DNA of 64,000 nucleotides from Natrinema gelatinilyticum (GTDB lineage Archaea > Halobacteriota > Halobacteria > Halobacteriales > Natrialbaceae): assembly GCF_024266705.1 (NCBI RefSeq), contig NZ_CP100757.1, positions 930,001-994,000 of the forward strand. The letters are read 5' to 3'. The translations under genes were made by a program, and so were the position numbers. Under the pieces are notes generated by a model. That model made no database searches. It had not been told where the DNA came from and saw only the letters and a program-made list of their open reading frames with translations. Below are positions 54,178 to 61,638 of the stretch, piece by piece (the stretch's first letter is position 1; each line of letters starts with the position of its first letter).

Positions 54178-54206
54178 CCCGACTGCCGCCAGGAGCGGCA
54201 GTCGGG
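54178..54206 (+). other. Hairpin in the 5' non-coding end of IS110 copy 2 (loop orientation 2)
   Basis: Same 12-base arms as in copy 1 but loop CAGGA instead of TCCTG, read in transposase orientation. Immediate flanks (ACAGCCCGACTG, GTCGGGAAAGCCC) are the same in both copies, so only the loop has flipped. Confidence 0.7.
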
Positions 54207-54261
54207 AAAGCCCGCATAGGTGAATCTCTGTTTCACGCACCAGCGTTCCGAGGTGAATCCA

Positions 54262-55259
54262 ATGTTCATTGGAATCGACGTACACAAGCGGTACTCACAA
54301 ATCGCAGTATTGGACGAAACGGTGAGATCGTCGAAGAGGTTCGCGTCGAAAACGCGAACCTCGACGACTTTGCCCAGCAGTACGTTGGGTCAAAAGCCGC
54401 GCTTGAAGCGACCAGCAACTATTACCACATCCACGATACGCTTTCAGAGTATCTGGATGTGACCGTCGCTAACCCCGGCGAATTAAAACTGATCTCCGAC
54501 TCAGATAAGAAAACTGACCGCGTCGACGCGAAACAACTCGCTCGGATGGTTCGGTTGGGCTCAATCCCTGAAAGCTACGTCCCAACCGATGAGGTTCGGC
54601 AAGCCCGCGCACTTGTGCGCGGGCGCCAGAAGCTCGTTGAGAACCGGACTGAGTATGCGAACAAGATCCACGGTTTGTTGAGTGATCACGGGATCACTCA
54701 GGAGGTGAAACCGCTGAGTGTGGAGGGACGAGAGTTCCTGGCGGAACTCTCGCTCCCGGCGCCGTGGGATACGTTGTTGGAGTCGTATCTGGAACTCATT
54801 CAGGCGCTCACCGAGCAGATAGAGTCGTTGGAAGCGGAGATCGAGGTGCGGGCTGGGTCTCTGAAGGAGACCCAGCTCCTGATGACGATTCCTGGTGTGA
54901 GTTACTTTACGGCGTTGACGATTTACGCGGAGTTGGGAGAGATCGCACGGTTCGACCGGGCCAAGGAGGTCGTAAGTTACGTTGGGTTGAACCCGATAAT
55001 CCGCGAGTCTGGCGACTCGCGGTTTGAGGGAAGCATCTCGAAGCGAGGATCAGGACGAGTCCGGTGGCTGCTTGTTCAAGCGTCGTACACAGCGGTTCAT
55101 ACGTGCGAAGACGAGTACCTTAGCCGGTTTTACAACCGATTAGCCCGAAAGAAGAACTCGAAAACAGCGATTGTAGCAACCGCTCGGAAGCTGCTGGTTT
55201 CAATGTATCATATGCTGGACCGTGAGGAGGTGTACGATCCACCAGGGGTGAGTGCCTGA
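54262..55259 (+). pseudogene. IS110-family transposase, one-base deletion near the start
   Basis: MFIGIDVHKRYSQIAVLDE starts at 54262. Copy 1 has GACGAAAACGGTGAG where this copy has GACGAAACGGTGAG, so one A is lost and the frame is broken after 20 codons. The rest (IVEEVRVENANLDDFAQQY to YDPPGVSA) is open to 55259, including TIPGVSYFTALTIYAELG and the Ser region RFEGSISKRGSGRVRW. An upstream in-frame start could give a variant N-terminus without the catalytic first Asp. Confidence 0.88.
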
Positions 55260-55509
55260 GCGCCGCCGGGGCGGCGCTCATTGGCCGGCTGGTGGGTAAC
55301 GTTAGCGACTGCTCTCACTACCAAGAAGTCTCCCGCCTGGTGGCTGTTACAGTAGCAATCGGTTCGCAGGTTGTCGATTCTACGCTCGAAAATTACAGCA
55401 AGTCCTCGTCGCCCGAAGAATTATCTTAGCAAACGTGGTTTGTTTAACCAGCAGAATTTCCATAGGTGAATAGATAGCGCGAATTCACCAATCGGGAAGA
55501 GTGGGATTT

Positions 55510-55585
55510 AGCGGTGGCGGTGAGGGTGCCAAGCCCCCGCCCTCAAGGAGCCGCCGAAGGCGGCGAGTAGGGCAGGGTAGTTCAC
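55510..55585 (+). repeat. Right-end remnant of a tnpB-type element
   Basis: GGTGCCAAGCCCCCGCCCTCAAGGAG..., ending GGCAGGGTAGTTCAC, resembles the right ends of the elements at 29845 and its MITEs. It touches the stop codon of the DUF2182 gene at 55582. Confidence 0.6.
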
Positions 55586-56391
55586 ACCACGGAAATCGCA
55601 AGGACAGCAACTCCGGCGATCCCGGCGACGATGCCAGTTCGGCGAGCCAACCGCTCACCCCATGATACTGCCCGTTCGAGCGAGAGCACCACCGTGATGA
55701 GCGCCATCCAGACGATGTTCATCGAGCCCACGACCACCATGAACGCGAACAGCGCCCAACAGCACCCGACGCAAAAAACGCTGAACTCCCAGCTCATCCG
55801 GGCGGCTCCGCGAACTCCCGGCCGATGGTTACTCATCAGGAACCCGAGCGGCGACCGGCAGTACCGGAGACACCGGTATTTGTATGGAGACATCTGATAG
55901 CCCGCCAAGAGAAGGAGTGTCCCACCCATCAAGAACCCGGTGTACTGGTCGGCGACGGTCGCGAGCGGCACCACCGCATTGACGACGAGTGGCACGACCC
56001 CGGTCAGCGTCCAGACGAGTACGTACGTCCCCATGAACGCAGCGACCCGGGCAGCCTTCCTTCCTTTCGTCGTCCCCTCGATCGTCTTGTAGTACAGTCG
56101 GAAGAGAGGCACCGACGACGGGTACATCATGGCGATCATCATCACGGCCCACATGACAAGGTAGAGACCAACGCCGGTAAAGCCATTCTCGAGCGCCATC
56201 GCCTCTGGCGCACCTGGATCGGACATCTGCATGTCCATCGCTCCGCCTGGCATCGGGAGCCAGCGTTTGATGAGTACCAGCCAAGCGAAAACGGCAATGA
56301 CGTAGGTGACGAGCGCAATGGCTGGAATGTTGTCATAATGGAACCGTTCTCGGAACGAGTCTGTAATAGGCATGATCGAGCGATTGGCCAA
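55582..56391 (-). CDS. DUF2182 integral membrane protein
   Basis: 269 residues with about seven membrane helices. Typical features: a Met-rich loop (PMPGGAMDMQMSDPGAPEAM), the WAVMMIAMMYPSSVPLFRLY signature, and a cysteine-bearing part CLRYCRSPLGFL...FCVGCCWALFAFMV. Met and Cys rich sites suggest metal handling. It follows the DUF1326 gene by 14 bases on the same strand, an association known from bacteria. The ATG at 56373 is an alternative start. Confidence 0.87.
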   Translation of the reverse strand: MANRSIMPITDSFRERFHYDNIPAIALVTYVIAVFAWLVLIKRWLPMPGGAMDMQMSDPGAPEAMALENGFTGVGLYLVMWAVMMIAMMYPSSVPLFRLYYKTIEGTTKGRKAARVAAFMGTYVLVWTLTGVVPLVVNAVVPLATVADQYTGFLMGGTLLLLAGYQMSPYKYRCLRYCRSPLGFLMSNHRPGVRGAARMSWEFSVFCVGCCWALFAFMVVVGSMNIVWMALITVVLSLERAVSWGERLARRTGIVAGIAGVAVLAISVV

Positions 56392-56405
56392 TCTTCTGAC
56401 CTTGA

Positions 56406-57017
56406 TCAGGCGTTGGCGAGCTCGAAGTCACCGAGGAACGAGTTGTTCCCCGAGACATCCCACGTGAACGCCTCGTCGTAAGAGACGGTCGCGGTAGTCG
56501 ATTGGCCAGTGTTCATCTCGTGGCTCGCCGTCAGCGGATGAGGCGAGACCGTACCGAGTTCGCCGTTGAAGCCGTGTTTCCCGACCGCTTCTACGGAGAC
56601 GATGTCGCCGATCTCGACCGAGAAATCCGTCTCGTCCCGGGAGAAGGTGAACGGAGCGGTCGCGACCTCGGCGCTTTCGACATGTGCATCGGCAGCGGCT
56701 CCAAAGATGCCCCCAGCCCGGCCGAGGTAGATGTCCTCGAGGGCGGCCCGCTGGTCGTCGTCGGCCGCTTCGTCAACGAGGAGCACCACGTCCCACCCCG
56801 TGTCTGGAGCGAACATGACGTCCTCCTCGGTACGGACGAGCATCGCTGCGTTGAGACCGCCCAGATCGATATCGCCGTAGTAACCGTCCTGAACGTGGAA
56901 GAGGAGTGACGCAGTGCACACGCCGTCGTCGGGTGGTTCCATTGCGATGCACTGACACATGACGTCACAGTTGCACGCTTCGACGTAATCGCCGCTGATG
57001 GTCCATTTCTGAGTCAT
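56406..57017 (-). CDS. DUF1326 protein with N-terminal cysteine cluster
   Basis: 203 residues. The conserved start WTISGDYVEACNCDVMCQC has Cys15, Cys17, Cys21, Cys23, with Cys34 nearby (GVCTASLLFHV). The remainder is beta-rich. No signal peptide. With the downstream DUF2182 membrane protein it probably forms a two-component unit; soft-metal (for example copper) binding is suggested by the cysteines and methionines but unproven. Confidence 0.87.
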   Translation of the reverse strand: MTQKWTISGDYVEACNCDVMCQCIAMEPPDDGVCTASLLFHVQDGYYGDIDLGGLNAAMLVRTEEDVMFAPDTGWDVVLLVDEAADDDQRAALEDIYLGRAGGIFGAAADAHVESAEVATAPFTFSRDETDFSVEIGDIVSVEAVGKHGFNGELGTVSPHPLTASHEMNTGQSTTATVSYDEAFTWDVSGNNSFLGDFELANA

Positions 57018-57115
57018 CGATGTACTATCATGCCCATTGGCACCACTCTACATGATAAAGATATCTGCAAGAAGTATGCCGCGTTTGAGGCACACGGTGC
57101 AATCTACAGTTGGAC

Positions 57116-57166
57116 ATCGTCAACCGCCTCGGGGTCAAGCCCCGCGGCACTCTCGCTGTATCCGTG
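57116..57166 (-). repeat. Solo left end of the CCTCGGGGC family
   Basis: On the minus strand it reads TACAGCGAGAGTGCCGCGGG, then CTTGACCCCGAGGCGGTTGA. The copy at 60268 shares the same GCGGTTGA(T/C) continuation, so these two come from one sub-family distinct from E1 and E2. Confidence 0.6.
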
Positions 57167-57186
57167 TAGAGAATAACGAATTGCCC

Positions 57187-57260
57187 CTCTGTATCTCGCA
57201 CACCGCTTCTGACAGTGATTCGGCAGTTTGCTGTGCCTCTGCAAGATACAGCGCGCGAAT
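57187..57260. repeat. Dispersed 74-bp repeat with inverted ends, copy b
   Basis: CTCTGTATCTCGCAC (57187-57201) and GCAAGATACAGCGCGCGAAT (57241-57260) flank ACCGCTTCTGACAGTGATTC and a T/G-rich part. The interior shares CGCTTCTGACA and TTCGG with copy c. Confidence 0.7.
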
Positions 57261-57319
57261 GCGACACGAGATTACGAACGACCACAGCATTATCCCGCTT
57301 GCTTCCCTAGGGAACAAGG

Positions 57320-57613
57320 ATGGCAAACACGGAAAACGGACGAGAGAAGCAAGCAGACGACGAGAACCGACGCGAGGACGGAGTTCCGGACTCGCTTCCT
57401 GAGTGCCACCGTCGAGGCTGCACTGAGAGGGCGACGTTTGTCGTCCTCGAACGATATCAGGAAGAAACCGGGCACGGTGCCGTTGAGGCAGAGGCCGTTC
57501 TCTGTCAGGAGCATGCCGACGAAGAGAGTCCCACGAATCTTGATCGCAGTTACGCGGATTACGTGTTTCGTGTCGAGCCTCTCCAAGAGACGCTGGACAT
57601 GGACACAGCATGA
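57320..57613 (+). CDS. Small Cys/His protein, function unknown
   Basis: 97 residues. After a charged N-terminus the sequence PECHRRGCTERATFVVLERY and AVLCQEHADEE gives C-x4-C ... C-x2-H, a probable zinc site. The ERYQEETGHGAVEAEAVLC stretch looks conserved. No family assigned. Bases before it contain repeat copy b, which may include its promoter. Confidence 0.7.
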   Translation: MANTENGREKQADDENRREDGVPDSLPECHRRGCTERATFVVLERYQEETGHGAVEAEAVLCQEHADEESPTNLDRSYADYVFRVEPLQETLDMDTA

Positions 57614-57657
57614 TCAAACGGATATAGTTCGATCACTCCTGTCGTGCTGAATCCATG

Positions 57658-57732
57658 CTCTGTACCTTGCACGACGCTTCTGACAACAGTTCGGTGGTTA
57701 GTCGAGTCTCTGTAAGAAACAAGGCGCGAATA
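57658..57732. repeat. Dispersed 75-bp repeat with inverted ends, copy c
   Basis: CTCTGTACCTTGCAC and CTGTAAGAAACAAGGCGCGA with interior ACGCTTCTGACAACAGTTCG. The outer left flank is GTGCTGAATCCATG, comparable to TGCTGAATACGCG at 44601. It ends two bases from the stop codon of the alpha/beta hydrolase. Confidence 0.65.
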
Positions 57733-57734
57733 CG

Positions 57735-58313
57735 TCAGAGCGAGTCGACAAAGTCGCTCAGGACTTGATTGAACCGATCGGGCTCCTCCACGGTGATACA
57801 ATGACCGCTGTCTTCGAAGCGTTCGAATCTCGAATCGGGAATGAGTTCCGTCGCGTATTCGACGGCTGCGACGGTTCGCCATTTTTCGTCCGCCCCAGCG
57901 CACACCAGCGTCGGGATGTCGATATTGGGGAGCATATCCCGATAATCCCGGAGCAATCCGAGCAGCATCGCCGCCTGAATGAGCGGTGACGTCCGGGAGT
58001 CCTCGTCGAACATCATGGTTTGGAGCTCCCTTGACGGGGGATCTTTCAGCAGCGCCTCTATGTTCTGTTCAATGAGATCCGTTGGATCTGTCTGGAGACG
58101 ACCGAGAGCGTCCGCGAGCCCCTCCACAGTGTAGGTCCCGCAATCGTAGTCTTCCCGTTTCAAGGGAGAAGGTTCCATGTCGATGTCGACGAGTGCTCGG
58201 ATCCGGTCGGTGCCGAATTGATCCACGTATTCCCACGATACGATCGCGCCCAACGACCAACCGACCAGAACAACCCCATTGAGATGAAGTTGCGTGAGGA
58301 ATTCCCGGAGCAT
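57735..58313 (-). CDS. Alpha/beta hydrolase, N-terminally truncated
   Basis: 192 residues versus about 270 for complete relatives. Present: nucleophile elbow VVLVGWSLGAIVSWEYVDQF (Ser), acid in LVCAGADEKW and His in FEDSGHCITVEEPDRF. Absent: the N-terminal strands with the HG oxyanion loop. Upstream minus-strand sequence to 58380 shows possible remains in shifted frames (SRFALPRDERSAGR). It is therefore most likely a pseudogene or a fragment. Confidence 0.7.
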   Translation of the reverse strand: MLREFLTQLHLNGVVLVGWSLGAIVSWEYVDQFGTDRIRALVDIDMEPSPLKREDYDCGTYTVEGLADALGRLQTDPTDLIEQNIEALLKDPPSRELQTMMFDEDSRTSPLIQAAMLLGLLRDYRDMLPNIDIPTLVCAGADEKWRTVAAVEYATELIPDSRFERFEDSGHCITVEEPDRFNQVLSDFVDSL

Positions 58314-58374
58314 GCATTTCGATCATGCGATCATCTCCCTGCACTCCTTTCGTCTCGAGGAAGGGCAAACCTAG

Positions 58375-58596
58375 ATGTCTCAAGCGGCCCTATCTGGACC
58401 GATGTCGATGGATGACTTCAACTTAGAGGAGATGCTTGAGACGCGTGGTTCACAACTGAAAACGAACCTCCCTGGCGTGGTCGTAACGACGAAACTCACC
58501 GACGCGGATGTGGACGAACTGGAAGCGGTTCACCGCCGACAGTTGGAGTATGCACTCGAACACGCCGAAGAAGCGAAGGAAGCGACTCGAATGTGA
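58375..58596 (+). CDS. Small helical protein, 3' end inside MITE C
   Basis: 73 residues; a start at the second Met (MSMDDFNLEEML) is possible. Highly charged, helix-forming: ETRGSQLKTNLPGVVVTTKL, then VDELEAVHRRQLEYALEHAE. Its last codon and stop come from the MITE right end (GTGAAC), so the original C-terminus may have been cut. Function unknown. Confidence 0.5.
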   Translation: MSQAALSGPMSMDDFNLEEMLETRGSQLKTNLPGVVVTTKLTDADVDELEAVHRRQLEYALEHAEEAKEATRM

Positions 58597-59078
58597 ACTA
58601 CTCCGCCCTCCCGCGCTCGGGCCTCCCCGGCCCTCGCTTGGTGCGGACGGAGCGTCCTGTTTCTGTGTCGGAACGTGCAGGAACAGATCCCACAGCGTCC
58701 ACAAGACGCGGAGCGTCTCGTGCGGCCCGGCAGAACGCCGTACGGCGTTCTGCGGACGGTTCCAGACTCCGCAGGCGACTTCCCGTTACAGGTGGTTCGG
58801 AGTGTCCCACTCCTACCGAATCAACACTCGGCCACAACCGACAATGCACGCTTATTGTCACGTGTGAACACCGCCGGAAACGTGGTGAGCATCTTACTTT
58901 CACCTTCGAACGAAGGAATAATAAAGGTGCCGATTCACACGAAACCAAGACGTGCGGGTGCTGTCTCCCCTCCCTGCTCGCTTCGCTCGCTGCGGATAGC
59001 GCGGGACCGTCGGTCCCGCTGACCATGCGAACGGCGTCGCCGTGAGCAGAAGGGGGGTTAGCACCCTCAATTACAGGT
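58593..59078 (-). mobile_element. MITE C: tnpB-less derivative of the element at 29845
   Basis: On the minus strand from ACCTGTAATTGAGGGTGCT (59078) to GTAGTTCAC (58593). It shares with copy A the segment containing GGTCAGCGGGACCGACGGTC and the tnpB-tail frame VGVGHSEPPV...VPARSDTETG. More than 90% alike to A by eye. Confidence 0.8.
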
Positions 59079-59301
59079 AATCAAAGACATTCAGGCCTGA
59101 GAATTCCCGTTTTGTATTGGCACTCAGCAGCGCCGAACAACGTGTGTGACAGGACTGGACGACCATGTCTCCTCCGGCCCGATGTCGGTGGTCACAGAGG
59201 TGTGCTGGTTCCAGGGAGGGCAGTAGCACTGATCATAGTCGGGAGAGAACCACGGTTGTAATTAAGTTCGCTTCCAACGAACTCTCTGGTGGTGGCACCA
59301 C

Positions 59302-59685
59302 GTGCCGACACTCGTGCAATGGTTGCTCCTCCTACTTGGTGGATTCGTTGCGTTGACAGCAATCGGAGGCGGGATTGCGATGGCAACTGGCCTCGATCCG
59401 CTTCCACAGGAATGGCTCGTGGGAACCCCGTTCGACACCTTCCTCCTCCCGGGTCTGCTGCTGGCAGTACTGGTCGGTGGCAGTACAGCCATTGCCACCT
59501 ACGCGATGGCAACGAGTCCGCAGGCTGGAGCACTCCTCTCAGTGGTCGCTGGCGGCCTCTTGATGGCCTGGATTGTCATTGAGGTTCTGCTCCTTAACCA
59601 GCCATCATGGACCACGACCGAAGGGATTTACTTCGTCATCGGGGCAGCCATGGTGATCTTGGGGGTTTTCCACGGCTGGTCGTAA
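59302..59685 (+). CDS. Four-helix membrane protein, unknown function
   Basis: 127 residues from GTG at 59302. Helices: WLLLLLGGFVALTAIGGGI, FLLPGLLLAVLVGGSTAIA, GALLSVVAGGLLMAWIVIEV and IYFVIGAAMVILGVFHGW. No catalytic motif seen. Similar small proteins are found widely as DUF-type membrane proteins. Confidence 0.7.
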   Translation: MPTLVQWLLLLLGGFVALTAIGGGIAMATGLDPLPQEWLVGTPFDTFLLPGLLLAVLVGGSTAIATYAMATSPQAGALLSVVAGGLLMAWIVIEVLLLNQPSWTTTEGIYFVIGAAMVILGVFHGWS

Positions 59686-59707
59686 TGGGATACACCCCAC
59701 CCTCTGT

Positions 59708-59885
59708 ATTCACCTATGGAAATTCTGCTGACTGAATAAACCACGTTTGCTAAGATAATTATTCGGGCGACGAGGACTCGCTGCAGTCTTCGAGCGGAGA
59801 ATCAACAATCGGCAAACCGATAGCGACTGAAACAGCCACCAGGTGGGAGATTTCTTGTCCACGAAAGCAGTCGCTCACACTGCCG
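59708..59885 (+). mobile_element. Solo 3' end of an IS110-family element
   Basis: Begins TATTCACCTATGGAAATTCT and follows the 3' non-coding end of IS110 copies to GTCGCTCACACTGCC, stopping where the post-stop hairpin of the full element begins. No transposase sequence is left. Compare 53826. Confidence 0.82.
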
Positions 59886-59892
59886 AAGGCCC

Positions 59893-60192
59893 TCATAACC
59901 AGCCCTCAGGGAGTTCTTCTTGATTGTTATGCAGCAGTCTGAGCAGCGGCTCAACCTCCTCAAATTCAGAGCCTCTTTCCACTCTATTTTCCTCAGGATA
60001 CCAATCGACGAACCCATGGTCAGCTAACTTCGGGAGATGGGCGTGCTTCACTTCGACAAGGAGCATTTCCTTCTGCTTCTCACCTATGTTCAGCTCACCA
60101 ATATGTATCAGTGGTTCACGTAGCAAGGTAAGTAGTAGGCGGCGGCGCTGGATATGACCAATCGCCCAGAGATAGCGATCAAATTCAGTCAT
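59893..60192 (-). CDS. DUF7344 winged-helix regulator
   Basis: 99 residues from the ATG at 60192 (MTEFDRYLWAIGHIQRRRLL). Pattern of the family: AIGHIQRRRLLLTLLREPLI, LVEVKHAHLPKLADHGFVDW, FEEVEPLLRLL. Possible DNA-binding protein. Confidence 0.8.
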   Translation of the reverse strand: MTEFDRYLWAIGHIQRRRLLLTLLREPLIHIGELNIGEKQKEMLLVEVKHAHLPKLADHGFVDWYPEENRVERGSEFEEVEPLLRLLHNNQEELPEGWL

Positions 60193-60267
60193 AAATAAAC
60201 CCAACGTAGGTGAAGGCAAGAGGATGTGCCAAGCAGTAGCAGGGGCGATCGTTCACAAAAGAATCAA

Positions 60268-60306
60268 AGCGGATGCCACGGGGCTTGACCCCGAGGCGGT
60301 TGATGG
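60268..60306 (+). repeat. Solo left end of the CCTCGGGGC family
   Basis: GATGCCACGGGGCTTGACCC followed by CGAGGCGGTTGATGG. Matches the copy at 57116 in opposite orientation. Confidence 0.55.
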
Positions 60307-60399
60307 TCTATTCAGCGTTCAGTTCACAGATCTACTGATCGGATGATCCGGCGTAGATTGGCCAGAACATGCGAAATCGATCAACTGAACGCATCCTTT

Positions 60400-60657
60400 T
60401 TATCCAGCTTCGGTGACGTGGACGGCGCCGTCACGGGTCACGGTCACGTCGTAGCCGACGTAGGTGAATTCGATCTCGAGCGGCTTGGTGGTTTCATCCT
60501 TGCTCGCCCCCTGGAGGAGGGTGTCCAGTACGTCAGGGTCGATTACGTCGTACAGTGGCACCTCAAGGTCCACGGGATCGACGCCTTCGTGGGCAGCCAC
60601 GGATTCGATGATGGCGATGCTCGGCGACTTCGTTTGCACGGGTGACACAACGGGCAT
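60400..60657 (-). CDS. HalOD1-domain protein
   Basis: 85 residues from the ATG at 60657 (MPVVSPVQTKSPSIAIIESV). HalOD1 pattern: VAAHEGVDPVDLEVPLYDVI, DPDVLDTLLQG, LEIEFTYVGYDVTVTRDGAV. A full-length relative of the interrupted gene at 52079, with an intact C-terminus. Confidence 0.85.
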   Translation of the reverse strand: MPVVSPVQTKSPSIAIIESVAAHEGVDPVDLEVPLYDVIDPDVLDTLLQGASKDETTKPLEIEFTYVGYDVTVTRDGAVHVTEAG

Positions 60658-60827
60658 ATGATTGACGGCTATCTCCACGTTTTGTTTTACTATAAGAATG
60701 TTGGAATTTATCGTTTCAATTCTGTCGTAACAAACCCCGAACGCGAACGATCCTGGCGTACCGCTGGAAACGCGCGCAATAAATACCCTCGATGACCGAT
60801 TCTGAAGCCGGTGGCTCGCGTGACCGG

Positions 60828-61304
60828 TCACTCGTTGGCGACGTCGGGCTCGAAGTGGACCGACGGCTCATTGTACTCGTTGCGCAGCAGGATTTCGTCG
60901 CTCACGTTGAATCCCAGTTCATCGATTTGGTGGGCGATCCGCGTGATATCGTCGTTGGCTGTGCCAGTGACGAGGATGTGGGCGTTATTCACTCCGGTCA
61001 TTAACTCGCGGACGTTCACGACCCCATCAAGGCCGAGTGTCTCCCGGACTAGGCGTTCACGGTCGGTAATCGGCGCCGTACAGATGAACAGGACAAGCAG
61101 TGGGTAGCCAGCCTTATCGTAGTCGATTTCCGTGCGATAGCCCTTGATAACCCCCTGTTCTTCAAGCGCGGCGATGCGCTTGCCGACGGTGCTGGCGGAG
61201 ACGTCCACCCGCTCGCTGATCTCGGCATTCGTGTGGTGGCGTGCATCCTCTTGTAGCGCCCGGAGGATGGCCCGATCGACCTCGTCCAGACTGGCGTCAG
61301 TCAT
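60828..61304 (-). CDS. Lrp/AsnC-family transcriptional regulator
   Basis: 158 residues. HTH at 5-60 (LDEVDRAILRALQEDARHHT, NAEISERVDVSASTVGKRI, EQGVIKGYRTEIDYDKAGY), then a RAM-like effector domain (LVLFICTAPITDRERLV, VRELMTGVNNAHILVTGT). Expected to form oligomers and sense an amino acid. No partner gene nearby. Confidence 0.92.
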   Translation of the reverse strand: MTDASLDEVDRAILRALQEDARHHTNAEISERVDVSASTVGKRIAALEEQGVIKGYRTEIDYDKAGYPLLVLFICTAPITDRERLVRETLGLDGVVNVRELMTGVNNAHILVTGTANDDITRIAHQIDELGFNVSDEILLRNEYNEPSVHFEPDVANE

Positions 61305-61473
61305 AGGAGGCCCACGCTCCTACATCTGAAGTGGTTCTTGTTATTGTGTGACATAGATGGGATCGGTGGTTAGGTTCAGACACGCAGTTACGCGTATGAT
61401 TGGTCTCACTCCTGGGTGGGTAGACAGTTTGATTCCTACTAGCTTTGGGAGAACCGGTATCTGGCTAGCCTGG

Positions 61474-61611
61474 TTACAGCGGAGGCAGCAGTGCAGGTAT
61501 CGATGGCACGGCCACGTCGCCACCACAACCCATGACCCCACCAACAAGCGGACCACCCGTATCGGGGTCCCAATCCACGAACAGGGCTCTGCCGGACACG
61601 TTGTATCCCCC
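61474..61611 (-). other. Coding-like tail beyond the stop of the large membrane protein
   Basis: In a shifted minus-strand frame the sequence GGPNGGYNVSGRALFVDWDP, then GGVMGCGGDVAVPSIPALLP ends at a stop at 61474. Codon use is GC-rich in third positions. It may be a lost C-terminal extension of the protein at 61639 or chance. The rest of 61305-61638 shows nothing. Confidence 0.25.
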
Positions 61612-61638
61612 ATTGGGTCCGCCCGGTGATCAGCACCC

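Larger units (their letters stand above)
54046..55463 (+). mobile_element. IS110-family element, copy 2 (1418 bp)
   Basis: ATGGAAATTCTGCT at 54046 and its inverse AGCAGAATTTCCAT at 55450-55463. 216 non-coding bases precede and about 200 follow the transposase, including hairpins at 54178 and 55258. Over 90% alike to copy 1 but in opposite orientation. The transposase is broken at a different place. Confidence 0.88.

Noticed and set aside
47434..59045. Open frames in MITEs A, B and C as independent proteins
   Set aside because: They follow the tnpB tail and element ends, are frameshifted between copies and are best explained as transposon remnants.
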